64,000 nucleotides of DNA. Origin: Flavivirga aquatica. GTDB lineage: Bacteria > Bacteroidota > Bacteroidia > Flavobacteriales > Flavobacteriaceae. The stretch lies in assembly GCF_001747085.1 (NCBI RefSeq), contig NZ_MDJD01000054.1, positions 992,001 to 1,056,000 of the forward strand, read 5' to 3'. Below are positions 42,560 to 51,827 of this stretch, in pieces. Position 1 is the stretch's first letter. Every line of letters begins with the position of its first letter. A program made the position numbers and the translations under genes. A model generated the notes under the pieces. It did not search any database, was not told the origin of the DNA, and worked only from the letters and a program-made list of their open reading frames with translations.

Positions 42560-43102
42560 TTAACAAACTTCATTTGGAGTCTTTCTTATTAAAAAATTAC
42601 TTTTTAATAAAAGTTCTCTTAAATCTGCTAATCTTATTAACGATTCTCTTGTATTCTTAATAAGTCTATTGTTATTATTAATTCTTATGTATTTCAAATT
42701 TTTTAATTCGCCTAGTTCAGAAGGTATGTGTCCGTTAAAAGCATTTATAAACAATTCTAAAGATATTAATTCTTTTAAATTCTTTAGAGATGGAGGAATT
42801 TTTCCTGATAGTTTATTGAAACCTAAATTAATTTTCCTTAAATGAATTAAATTACCTATTTCTTTAGGTAATTGACCATTAAGGTTATTAAACTGAAGGT
42901 TAATTTCAACTATTCTATCATTTTCTACCGTAACACCATGCCAAGTATCTATAGGTGTATTAAAATCCCAAGTAGAATTCCATTTATCTCCATTAGTTGC
43001 ATTATGCAATGCTATTAAAGCACTCTTTTCTTCTAAAGAAATGTTAGCAAATGAATAAGATGTTACAAAAAAGCAAATTATTAGTAGTTTTAAAGTCTTC
43101 AT
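42560..43102 (-). CDS. Secreted leucine-rich repeat protein
   Basis: 180 residues. Signal peptide MKTLKLLIICFFVTSYSFA, then a plant-type LRR N-cap (LIALHNATNGDKWNSTWDF...WHGVTVENDRIVEINLQFN) and about four repeats of the LxxLxxLxLxxNxLxGxIP type (NLIHLRKINLGFNKLSGKIP). Such proteins bind ligands or surfaces; no specific role is known here. It lacks the C-terminal sorting domain of type IX cargo. It is short and may be truncated compared with larger paralogues. Confidence 0.8.
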   Translation of the reverse strand: MKTLKLLIICFFVTSYSFANISLEEKSALIALHNATNGDKWNSTWDFNTPIDTWHGVTVENDRIVEINLQFNNLNGQLPKEIGNLIHLRKINLGFNKLSGKIPPSLKNLKELISLELFINAFNGHIPSELGELKNLKYIRINNNNRLIKNTRESLIRLADLRELLLKSNFLIRKTPNEVC

Positions 43103-43210
43103 TTTTTTGGTTAGATGGAGGGCGGTTGATTCGTTATCAAAAATAGACTATAATCGGATTAAAAACTATTTTAATCGATAAAATACATTAAATTTTAACA
43201 TTTAAAGCTG

Positions 43211-45115
43211 TTAAAATTTTTCTATTTCTAGTTGAATGACTTCCCATTTTTCCATATACCCCTGTAAATCTATCTTCTTTTTTTGATAATTATCAAAAAA
43301 ATCGGGTTTCGAGGTTACTTCTTCATAATTAACTTCAAGCTCCAAGTCTATAGCCTTAATATCGCGCTCTAATTGGTTAATTTTTGCTTCAACATTACTT
43401 AACTTATTATTTAAAGACTTTATTTTTTTTTGATCTTCATAAGATTGTTGCTTCTTTTCTTTCGGGGTTTCTTTTATAACTGTTCTTTTTTCAACCTCAC
43501 GTAAACTTTCAACCTTTCTCTGCTCTAAATAATAATCAATATCACCTAGATACTCTTTTAATTTATGGTCTTTAAACTCATATACTTTATTTGTTAATCC
43601 TTGTAAAAAATCTCTATCATGCGATACTAATATTAAAGTCCCTTCAAATCGTTTTAAAGCCTCTTTTAATACATTCTTAGATTTTATATCTAAGTGATTA
43701 GTAGGCTCATCCATTATTAATACGTTAAATGGCTGTAGCATTAATTTAGCTAATGCTAAACGATTACGTTCTCCTCCAGATAGTACTCTTACATATTTAT
43801 CGGCTTCATCCCCTCTAAACAAAAAAGATCCTAAAATATCACGAACTTTACTTCTATTGGTTTCATTAGCTGCATCTACCATGGTATTATATACGGTTTT
43901 ATTTCCATCTAAATACTCTGCTTGATTTTGAGCAAAATATCCTATTTGAACATTATGCCCTAATTTCAATCCTCCATCATATTTTATATCTCCAACTATA
44001 ATTTTTGCTAATGTAGATTTACCTTGACCATTTTGCCCAACAAATGCTGTTTTACTTTCTCTTTCAATAAGTAAGTCTATTTGCTTTAAAACCTGATTAT
44101 CTCCATAGTTTTTTGAAATTTTATCTGTTTCTACAACTACTTTTCCTGGTGTTATTGATACAGGAAAATTAAGGGTCATTACACTATTATCATCTTCATC
44201 AACCTCTATTCTATCTATCTTATCTAGCTTTTTAATTAATGATTGTGCCATAGTTGCTTTAGAAGCTTTGGCACGAAATTTTTCTATTAACTTTTCAGTT
44301 TGTTCTATTTGCTTTTGTTGATTTTTTTGCGAGGCTAATTGTTGAGTTCTTAATTCTTCACGTAAAACCAAATATTTAGAATAAGGCTTAGGATAATCAT
44401 AAATTCTTCCTAAAGAAATTTCAATGGTTCTATTTGTTACATTATCCAAAAACATTTTATCATGAGATACTATTGCTACTGCCCCTGCATACCTCTTTAA
44501 AAAATCCTCTAACCAAATAATAGATTCAATATCCAAGTGATTTGTTGGCTCATCCAATAATAGTATATCATTGTTTTGAAGTAATAATTTAGCTAATTCA
44601 ATTCGCATACGCCAACCTCCTGAAAAGGTATCTGTTAACTTATTAAAATCTGGGCGTTTAAACCCTAATCCTTGAAGAATTTTTTCAGTATTACCTTGAT
44701 AATTGTAACCTCCTAAAATTTCGTATTGGTGTTGATGCTCATTAATGTCAATCATTAATTGGTTATAGCCCTCGCTTTCATAATCGGTACGTTCTGCTAA
44801 CTGCATATTAATAGCTTCCATTTTCACTTCTAGCTCCTTAATTTCTGTAAAGGCTTCATAAGCTTCTTCAAGTACAGTTCTACCCAAAACAAAATCAATA
44901 TCTTGCTTTAAAAAACCAATTTTAAGTTCTTTATCTGCTGCAATTTGCCCCGTATCTGGTTCCATTTCTTTAGATAAAATTTTAAGCATAGTAGATTTAC
45001 CTGCTCCGTTTTTGCCAATAAGCCCTACTCTATCTCCATTTCCTAATTTAAAAGTAATGTCTTCAAACAGATATTCTCCTTGAAATGAAATCGATAAATT
45101 GTGAATGTTCATCAT
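43211..45115 (-). CDS. ABC-F family ATPase
   Basis: 634 residues with two ABC cassettes and no membrane segments, the ABC-F plan of ribosome-associated ATPases. Cassette 1: GLIGKNGAGKST, FSGGWRMRIELAKLL, LLLDEPTNHLD. Cassette 2: AFVGQNGQGKST, LSGGERNRLALAKLML, LIMDEPTNHLD. The interdomain linker is long and charged, and the C-terminal ~90 residues are a coiled coil (KKIKSLNNKLSNVEAKINQLERDI) as in Uup/YheS types. Probable role in rescuing or tuning translating ribosomes. The subfamily is not settled. The start may be the second Met. Confidence 0.9.
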   Translation of the reverse strand: MMNIHNLSISFQGEYLFEDITFKLGNGDRVGLIGKNGAGKSTMLKILSKEMEPDTGQIAADKELKIGFLKQDIDFVLGRTVLEEAYEAFTEIKELEVKMEAINMQLAERTDYESEGYNQLMIDINEHQHQYEILGGYNYQGNTEKILQGLGFKRPDFNKLTDTFSGGWRMRIELAKLLLQNNDILLLDEPTNHLDIESIIWLEDFLKRYAGAVAIVSHDKMFLDNVTNRTIEISLGRIYDYPKPYSKYLVLREELRTQQLASQKNQQKQIEQTEKLIEKFRAKASKATMAQSLIKKLDKIDRIEVDEDDNSVMTLNFPVSITPGKVVVETDKISKNYGDNQVLKQIDLLIERESKTAFVGQNGQGKSTLAKIIVGDIKYDGGLKLGHNVQIGYFAQNQAEYLDGNKTVYNTMVDAANETNRSKVRDILGSFLFRGDEADKYVRVLSGGERNRLALAKLMLQPFNVLIMDEPTNHLDIKSKNVLKEALKRFEGTLILVSHDRDFLQGLTNKVYEFKDHKLKEYLGDIDYYLEQRKVESLREVEKRTVIKETPKEKKQQSYEDQKKIKSLNNKLSNVEAKINQLERDIKAIDLELEVNYEEVTSKPDFFDNYQKKKIDLQGYMEKWEVIQLEIEKF

Positions 45116-45290
45116 AGAAATGTAACTTATATTACTGAGTGTTTATTATTAAACGCTTATTTTTGTTTTAGATTTTCGACTTTACTGAAACCAATTCAGT
45201 ACAAATACGGAATAGCAATTAAAAAAGACGTCTAGACTTCTAGGTCTAAATAACTTTTCTCAATGCGCTTGCAAAAATACATTAAATTAT

Positions 45291-45674
45291 ATGTTTAAAA
45301 AAGGAACAAAATTATATAGTATTTTAACTGGCTCTTGCCCAAAATGTCATGAGGAATCTATGTTTAAAAATAAAAACCCTTACATACTCTCAAAAGCTTT
45401 AAGCATGCATGAAAATTGCAGCAATTGTAATACGAAATACAAAATAGAGCCTTCTTTTTTTTACGGCTCTATGTATGTAAGTTACCCAGTTGGGATTGCC
45501 TTTGCTACTACTGCTTTTTTTATTTCTTTTTTTATTTTTAATGCAAGCATACATGTGATTTTTATATCAATAATATTGACATTAATTGTTTTTATGCCAA
45601 TTATTTTAAGGCTTTCAAGAAATATTTGGATTAATTTTTTTATGAGTTATGACAAATCACTTGCTAAAAAATAA
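45291..45674 (+). CDS. DUF983 membrane protein
   Basis: 127 residues. A zinc-ribbon-like N-terminus with two CxxC pairs (CPKC near 17-20; CSNC near 43-46) precedes two hydrophobic segments (about 64-84 and 88-107). This matches DUF983, a family of unknown role in Bacteroidota and alphaproteobacteria. It is divergent from the ABC-F gene, sharing the 175-bp upstream gap. Confidence 0.8.
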   Translation: MFKKGTKLYSILTGSCPKCHEESMFKNKNPYILSKALSMHENCSNCNTKYKIEPSFFYGSMYVSYPVGIAFATTAFFISFFIFNASIHVIFISIILTLIVFMPIILRLSRNIWINFFMSYDKSLAKK

Positions 45675-45769
45675 TTTATCTTTTTAATTTACAACGAGTA
45701 CTTTGCGTATCAATTTCGTTGATCTATTTTTTTCTACAACTCTTAACACAAATTAAAGATTAGAAACTT

Positions 45770-46813
45770 TTAAAATTTAAAACGAATAATATCAATTTCT
45801 TTATCTAAAGGCATGTTGTTTTCAATAAAATTAAATAATTGATTTGCGACATAAGGTCCTATCATGACACCCCGAGTACCTAAACCATTAAGCACATACA
45901 TATTTTTACACGTACTATGCTGACCTACCAAAGGTCTTCTGTCTTTAACCGTGGGTCTAACTCCTGCTACTTGATTAACGACTTTAAAAGGGCTTTTAAT
46001 AAACTTTTCTAGTTTCTTTAAAAGCTCATCTTTTGCTTTTACTGTAATTTTATTACTTAAATCTTTCCATTCATAAGTAGCTCCAACGATATATAAGTCA
46101 TTATCCAAAGGAATTAAAAAAACACCTGCTTTTAGGACATAGTAAATCTTTAAGTCTGGTGCATGTATAGTTACTAATTCTCCTTTTGCTGGTATTAGAG
46201 GTAAGTAATTAAAATAAGGGTTATCCTTAATTCCGTAACCTTCAGCAAAAATTATATTTGTACTAATTATATTTTTATAATGAATACTCTTAGCTTCAGT
46301 TTTTAATTTATCGTAATCAAAAGGTTCTTCAAATAATAACTCTTTTTCAAGTAAATCTGCTTTGTAAGCATCAATCATGGTTTTCACATCTATTCTTCCT
46401 GTATGCATAACCTTACCGAATCCAAAAGAAGCATCAATAGCATTATTATTATTCTTAATAATATCTGTTGAAAGGTAATCTGAAAGTAACGATTTATCTG
46501 ATGCCATAAACCAATCATTTTGTTCTTCTAGTGAAGCAAACTTTCTATATACTGGAATTTTATAGTCCAATTTAACATTAAGAGCCTTTTCTAGCTTTTT
46601 ATATAGAGGCAAGGCTATCTCTAACTGCTCTTTACTTTTCCATACAGATGTAAAGCGTTTTAAAACTACTGGGTTATATAATCCACCTGCTACTGTTGAT
46701 GATTTCTGAGACTTATCGTCAAATACCACAAATGTTTTATTATTAGCCTTTAATTGCTCACAAAAACTAATTCCTCCTATACCAATCCCTACAACTATAT
46801 AATCTACTTTCAT
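45770..46813 (-). CDS. FAD-dependent oxidoreductase (DAO family)
   Basis: 347 residues. The Rossmann motif VVGIGIGGISFCEQL near the start binds FAD, and AGGLYNPVVLKRFT, VAGVRPTVKDRRPLVG and YVLNGLGTRGVMIGP follow the D-amino-acid oxidase-like fold (DAO, glycine-oxidase type). The substrate is unknown. It sits directly downstream of the gldKLMN cluster, but a terminator separates it from gldN, so a link to gliding is not shown. Confidence 0.82.
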   Translation of the reverse strand: MKVDYIVVGIGIGGISFCEQLKANNKTFVVFDDKSQKSSTVAGGLYNPVVLKRFTSVWKSKEQLEIALPLYKKLEKALNVKLDYKIPVYRKFASLEEQNDWFMASDKSLLSDYLSTDIIKNNNNAIDASFGFGKVMHTGRIDVKTMIDAYKADLLEKELLFEEPFDYDKLKTEAKSIHYKNIISTNIIFAEGYGIKDNPYFNYLPLIPAKGELVTIHAPDLKIYYVLKAGVFLIPLDNDLYIVGATYEWKDLSNKITVKAKDELLKKLEKFIKSPFKVVNQVAGVRPTVKDRRPLVGQHSTCKNMYVLNGLGTRGVMIGPYVANQLFNFIENNMPLDKEIDIIRFKF

Positions 46814-46850
46814 ATTGGCACGAAGATACTGAGAAAATGAATTTTTATTA

Positions 46851-46890
46851 AAAAAAAAGAGATTGTCTTTCTTGAAAACAATCTCTTTTT
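46851..46890 (-). terminator. Terminator after gldN
   Basis: A 13-bp stem AAAAAGAGATTGT/ACAATCTCTTTTT followed by eight T on the minus strand, 21 nt past the gldN stop. Confidence 0.85.
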
Positions 46891-46911
46891 AAACTTATTA
46901 TTTGATTTAAC

Positions 46912-47802
46912 TTAATATGTCCACATATCAAGTTCGAAATCTCTAATTTTATCTTTAATCCTTTCAGATTCCAATAATTGCATTAAAGCATTTTCTGAAA
47001 CATATTCCTTAATTTCTCTATCTCCATGCACATTCTCTTCTTTATAGATATATCCATGAAAACGTCTTGAATTTAAAACATGATCAAAAGAAAAAGGAAT
47101 AGAACTATTTTCATTATTGAACGATTTAGCTTCGTGCAAAACTGTTCTTGCATCTGGAAAAAATATCCAAAACAAAGGTACTAAATCTGGCTCTGCATCA
47201 TCAATAAAGTTAACATCTGGAGCAACAGGAGCAATACCTAACAACCTATATTTCATTTCAGCTTGACGCTTATCGAAATACCAAAGTCCTTTTATATGAT
47301 ATTCTTTAATATCTGCTGCTGTAATATCTCTTCTATTAATATATTCTGGAGATATTGGTTCTCCAGCATTCCATTGCTCAATACCAAATTCTGTGGTATC
47401 AATCCTAACTAAAGCCGCTTCAATATCTTTTAAAGTTCTTTTTGTTGTAAAATAAGAATCGTCATATATATTTTCTATCTTTCCTTTTTTAATACTTTTC
47501 ATAAGTACATCATATAATGATCTTCTATCATTACCAATGTTATTAGTATCTGTAGGGTAGTATAACGGAAAATTCGAACGTTCATCAAGAACAATTTTTT
47601 CCCATGTCATTTTAGAAAACAAAATATCTCTATCATCAACATAACCATATTCCAAAGGTTTGTCGTTATCTACAGCTTTTTGTTCTTCTGTTCTTACTCC
47701 AATTTCTTCTGGACTTTTGGCATTCAATATATTTGCTTGAGCATATATACTTGATACTGCAAAAACAGTAGTTACTGTTAATAAAAAACTTCTTAAATTC
47801 AT
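46912..47802 (-). CDS. gldN: GldN, type IX secretion/gliding component
   Basis: 296 residues. Signal peptide MNLRSFLLTVTTVFAVSSIYAQ; the mature part has the family blocks DDRDILFSKMTWEKIVLDER, NFPLYYPTD, AADIKEYHIKGLWYFDKRQAEM and YRLLGIAPVAP. GldN (PorN) forms, with GldK, the large periplasmic rings of the type IX secretion system that secretes adhesins and drives gliding. Last gene of the gldKLMN cluster, with a terminator behind. Confidence 0.95.
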   Translation of the reverse strand: MNLRSFLLTVTTVFAVSSIYAQANILNAKSPEEIGVRTEEQKAVDNDKPLEYGYVDDRDILFSKMTWEKIVLDERSNFPLYYPTDTNNIGNDRRSLYDVLMKSIKKGKIENIYDDSYFTTKRTLKDIEAALVRIDTTEFGIEQWNAGEPISPEYINRRDITAADIKEYHIKGLWYFDKRQAEMKYRLLGIAPVAPDVNFIDDAEPDLVPLFWIFFPDARTVLHEAKSFNNENSSIPFSFDHVLNSRRFHGYIYKEENVHGDREIKEYVSENALMQLLESERIKDKIRDFELDMWTY

Positions 47803-47964
47803 GTTCTTATTTTTATTGTTTCTTTCTCAATGTTCAATTTTCAATGTAACATCCATATTTTTTTAACTAATCTTAGCTTCAAAGCCATATGGATGTTTCA
47901 TTCTTAATTTTATCTTATTAGGTATGTATTATTTATTAGAACTCCTTCTTTACCTAATGTTATT

Positions 47965-49527
47965 TTAATTTGTTATCTCAACAAAAACTGGAGATACTTT
48001 TTTAAGCTTTACACTAACTCCAGTAGCTCTCGCTACAATATCAAATATTTGAACACCAGATCCACGCTTAGCTTTTCGTAATGCACCTTTAGCTCTGCTA
48101 TCTAACTTATTTCCTTTAACACTTATTGTAGGCTGACCAGGAACTTTAAATTTAAATGACGTCACTCTTAATGGTAATTCAAAATCAAAATCATCAAATT
48201 TAGCACCTATAGTAGATATTTGAAGACTTGTACGTTGCATTTTTAATGCACCGTCTTCACCTCTTAAAGTACCTGTTGGTTTTGGTAAATCTTTAATTCT
48301 AAACTTAGCTCTATCACTAACTTTTTGTCCATCAGGTAAAGTTCCAGAAACATTTATAGTTACTTCTCTACCTTTTATTCTTGTAGCATCCATAATGTAT
48401 TTGCTACCAGACTTTCTTGATAAACCTTGAGCACTAGCAGAAACTTTGTTATCTGGCACACCAGCAAATGATATAGTCATTGGGTTTTTAACACCACGAT
48501 AAACAACATTCATTTTATCTGCAGAAATAGTTGCAGCATTTGGTTTAGATACGGTTGCAAATGATGAGTTTACTGCTACTTCAATTTCTTCACCATCTTC
48601 ACCAAAAATTAAATTACCAGTTATTTTATGTTCACCTGGTCTTCCTGTACCTATGTTTAATTTTACTTTACCATCTTCTATAGTATATTGATCTTCTTTA
48701 AGATCTCTACCATCTAATTGTAATTCTACTCTTTTAGGTTTTGTAGAAGCATCTTTACGACCTAAAACGATCTGTCCATCAAACTTCTCTCCATTAAAAT
48801 AAGCAGATTTAGTTGTTTCCATTAAAGTTGTATAATTAGTCATAGAAACCTCACTTGAAAGTGTTCCTTGTAACATATTAGACAACACTTCAGATTCTGT
48901 AGTTTTAATATCAGCTTGAAGTTGGGTCATTTTAGTTAAAGAAGCTACTAATGGAAATCCTTTATAGTTATAATCTAACCAATCAATTTTTATTCCATCT
49001 CTATTAGTTTCTTCTTCTGTACTAAATTTCTCTTTAACATCTTTTACGATGTCTTCCATACCTTTTTGGTCTTGTAATAACGTAACAACACCTTCTCTAA
49101 AAGAATTTACTTTACTTAAAAATTCTTCTCCTGCTGGTTTTAGTTTGTCTCCTTTAAAGAAATTTTGGTCAAGGTAATCTCCTTTATCCATAATTTCATA
49201 ATCTGTGGGATCATCAACAGTTGAAGTCATTTTACCTTTTAAATCTTCAAGATAAGTATTAAAATCAGAAGCTAATTTATCCAATTGATGTGCTTTATCT
49301 TTTAGAGGTTCATACTTCTCTGGTTGATCCGTTGCTTTTTGGTCTAAACCAGCTACGAAACTTTCATTACGAACAGTTGCTGCTTCATTAGATTCTGTAA
49401 GCTTTTGGTTCATTAATCCGAATGCTGAAAGTACTTCTTTTGACATATTTAAAGCTAACATTGCTATAAATATCAAATACATCAGATTAATCATTTTCTG
49501 TCTAGGTGATAAATTTCCTCCTGCCAT
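47965..49527 (-). CDS. gldM: GldM, type IX secretion/gliding motor shaft
   Basis: 520 residues. Near the N-terminus, SPRQKMINLMYLIFIAMLALNMSKEVL is a single membrane helix; the rest is periplasmic, an initial helical domain followed by beta domains (VEVAVNSSFATVSKPNAATIS; MNVVYRGVKNPMTISFAG). GldM and GldL form the proton-driven rotary motor that powers gliding and type IX secretion; GldM's dimeric shaft reaches to the GldKN ring. Length is typical. Follows gldL by 52 nt. Confidence 0.96.
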   Translation of the reverse strand: MAGGNLSPRQKMINLMYLIFIAMLALNMSKEVLSAFGLMNQKLTESNEAATVRNESFVAGLDQKATDQPEKYEPLKDKAHQLDKLASDFNTYLEDLKGKMTSTVDDPTDYEIMDKGDYLDQNFFKGDKLKPAGEEFLSKVNSFREGVVTLLQDQKGMEDIVKDVKEKFSTEEETNRDGIKIDWLDYNYKGFPLVASLTKMTQLQADIKTTESEVLSNMLQGTLSSEVSMTNYTTLMETTKSAYFNGEKFDGQIVLGRKDASTKPKRVELQLDGRDLKEDQYTIEDGKVKLNIGTGRPGEHKITGNLIFGEDGEEIEVAVNSSFATVSKPNAATISADKMNVVYRGVKNPMTISFAGVPDNKVSASAQGLSRKSGSKYIMDATRIKGREVTINVSGTLPDGQKVSDRAKFRIKDLPKPTGTLRGEDGALKMQRTSLQISTIGAKFDDFDFELPLRVTSFKFKVPGQPTISVKGNKLDSRAKGALRKAKRGSGVQIFDIVARATGVSVKLKKVSPVFVEITN

Positions 49528-49579
49528 AGTTAATTAGGGTTTTTGGTTAATTGATAGTGTATTTAGGATTAACCCCTAA

Positions 49580-50218
49580 TTAGTTCTTGTTCATTGCAGA
49601 TAACATACCTCCATATACACCATTTAATGATGATAAGTTAGACGCTAAAGATTGCATTTGCTCTTTTAATTTTGCAGCATTTTCTACAGACTCCTGATTT
49701 ATAGTAGCTTGTTTGTTTACACTTTCTAACTGTACTTTATATAATCCATTTAAAGATTCCATTTGAGCTGCAGCTAATGATAATTCTTCACCATATTTTT
49801 TAGTTGCTTCTATAGAGTTTACAGTTGGTGACATATTTTTAGCAGCACCTTCAAAGTTTTTAATACTTTCTCCTAAGCTAGAAATTAACTCTCCATCTAT
49901 TTTAGCTTCTTTTAATAAATCATCTAATTTTTTAGATAATAATCCTTGAGCATCTTGTTTTTCTTCTTTAGAGTTAGCTTGTCCTCCTGCTAATTCTGGA
50001 TAAACTAAAGACCAATCTAATTCATTATCAACTGGTTCGAATGCTGATAATGCAAAAATGATTGCTTCTGTTACTAGACCAATAGTTAACATTACGTTAC
50101 CTGTTAAAGGTCCTATTTCAAAGTGAATAATTTTAAATAAAGCTCCAACAATTACAATTGCTGCTCCTAAGCCGTAGGCCATATTCATGAATCTTTTACT
50201 TGCTTTTGACTGTGCCAT
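49580..50218 (-). CDS. gldL: GldL, type IX secretion/gliding motor stator
   Basis: 212 residues. Two membrane helices at the N-terminus (MNMAYGLGAAIVIVGALFKIIHF; TGNVMLTIGLVTEAIIFALSAF) carry the conserved Glu (TEAIIF) thought to conduct protons. The C-terminal cytoplasmic part is a coiled coil (LAAAQMESLNGLYKVQLESVN). Partner of GldM in the inner-membrane motor. Confidence 0.96.
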   Translation of the reverse strand: MAQSKASKRFMNMAYGLGAAIVIVGALFKIIHFEIGPLTGNVMLTIGLVTEAIIFALSAFEPVDNELDWSLVYPELAGGQANSKEEKQDAQGLLSKKLDDLLKEAKIDGELISSLGESIKNFEGAAKNMSPTVNSIEATKKYGEELSLAAAQMESLNGLYKVQLESVNKQATINQESVENAAKLKEQMQSLASNLSSLNGVYGGMLSAMNKN

Positions 50219-50297
50219 AGTTTTTGGTTTTTAATTTAAGTATAAATACTTAAGTAGGTTAATTAAGGTTATTTATTATTGATTTGATTTTAAAATT

Positions 50298-51671
50298 TTA
50301 TTTATCTCCCCCGTTTTTTGTAACTTGTGTCCCCATGTAATCTTGAACGGTTCTGAAACCAATATAACTTCTTGCTGAATCTGCATATTCATAATCTCTT
50401 GAACTTACTTGTAAAAAGTATGCTACATCTTTCCAAGAACCACCTCTTACAATTTTACGTGTATTCTCTTCATCGTTAACATTTGGATTAATTGTAGATG
50501 TATATTGATATGATGAAGGGTCATAAGATGCATTTACCCATTCACTAACATTACCTGCCATATTGTATAAATTATAATCATTAGGATCATAAGATTTAGC
50601 TTCAACAGTATATAATGCTTGATCTGCAGCATAATCACCTCTTACAGGTTTGAAGTTAGCCATAAAGCATCCTCTATCACTTTTTGTATAAGGTCCACCC
50701 CATGGGTAAGTTGCTGCTTGAAGACCTCCTCTAGCGGCATATTCCCATTCTGCTTCAGATGGTAATCTGAATGTATTAACCATTGCAGAACCTCTTTTAG
50801 ACTTCTGATAAGTGTTTTTATTTATTGTTCTCCACTCACAAAATGCTTTGGCTTGTTTCCAAGTTACTCCAACAACAGGGTAATCTCCATAAGCATCGTG
50901 CCAAAAATAATCATTATGCATTGGTTCATTATAAGAGTATGAGAAATCTCTTATCCACACTGTAGTGTCTGGATAAATTTCTACTTCTTCTTTAATAATA
51001 ACGTCTTTACGTTTTACACCTCTGTTTCTTGCTGCTTCTTGTATATCCATATAGTTATACTGAAACTTAAACTTTTTTACATCCCATGTACGTTTACCAT
51101 TATATGATTCTTCTAAAGGCAAATACATCGTATCCATAACTTCAGTATAATATTCATCTGGATATTCTGCTGTATCATAAACTAAATCAACATCTTTATT
51201 TAATTTTCGTCCTTCATATCCTGTTTCTCCTAGACCAGTATAATTTTCAAACATATACTTTTCGTAAACAGACATATTTGCTGTATCTGCATCTTTAAAT
51301 GCATACTCTCCAATACCTCCATCTTCTGGAACTTTACCAACTTCGTCTGCTAAAATAGCAAGCTTAGTTCTAAGTATTGAATCTCTAACCCAATTAACAA
51401 ATTGGCGATACTCGCTATTTGTTATTTCTGTTGCGTCCATATAAAAGGCTCTAACTGTAACTGTTTTTGCGGGGGCATCATGGACACCAGCTAGATCATC
51501 ATCTGCTTTACCCATAATAAATGCACCACCAGGAATTAGCTCCATACCATAAGGCTTTTCTGGATGCCATTTTTTTCCTTTAACGCCAACCAGCTCACCT
51601 CTATCTTTAGAGCCACAACTGGCTAGTATTGCTAATACTGCGGTTAATAACATAAACTTCTTCATATACAT
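50298..51671 (-). CDS. gldK: GldK, type IX secretion/gliding lipoprotein
   Basis: 457 residues. Lipoprotein signal ending LASC (Cys about 19; M3 may be the true start) and a formylglycine-generating-enzyme-like (FGE-sulfatase) fold: MELIPGGAFIMGKADDD, EITNSEYRQFV, FRLPSEAEWEYAARGG, NMAGNVSEWV, RKIVRGGSWKD, and SYIGFRTV. GldK (PorK) forms the outer-membrane-associated periplasmic ring with GldN. First gene of the cluster, 156 nt after the arginase-fold gene, so it probably has its own promoter in that gap. Confidence 0.95.
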   Translation of the reverse strand: MYMKKFMLLTAVLAILASCGSKDRGELVGVKGKKWHPEKPYGMELIPGGAFIMGKADDDLAGVHDAPAKTVTVRAFYMDATEITNSEYRQFVNWVRDSILRTKLAILADEVGKVPEDGGIGEYAFKDADTANMSVYEKYMFENYTGLGETGYEGRKLNKDVDLVYDTAEYPDEYYTEVMDTMYLPLEESYNGKRTWDVKKFKFQYNYMDIQEAARNRGVKRKDVIIKEEVEIYPDTTVWIRDFSYSYNEPMHNDYFWHDAYGDYPVVGVTWKQAKAFCEWRTINKNTYQKSKRGSAMVNTFRLPSEAEWEYAARGGLQAATYPWGGPYTKSDRGCFMANFKPVRGDYAADQALYTVEAKSYDPNDYNLYNMAGNVSEWVNASYDPSSYQYTSTINPNVNDEENTRKIVRGGSWKDVAYFLQVSSRDYEYADSARSYIGFRTVQDYMGTQVTKNGGDK

Positions 51672-51827
51672 AGAAAACTCGAGGTTAATTATTTAGCTTC
51701 ATTTTTGAGAGCGTAAACATATTTATATATTTTTTAATAAACAACTTTTTTGTGAAAAAAATTACATTTCATCGTTAAAAAATAGCGCTTCACCGATGAA
51801 ATTGACATTTTTAACTATTCATTAACA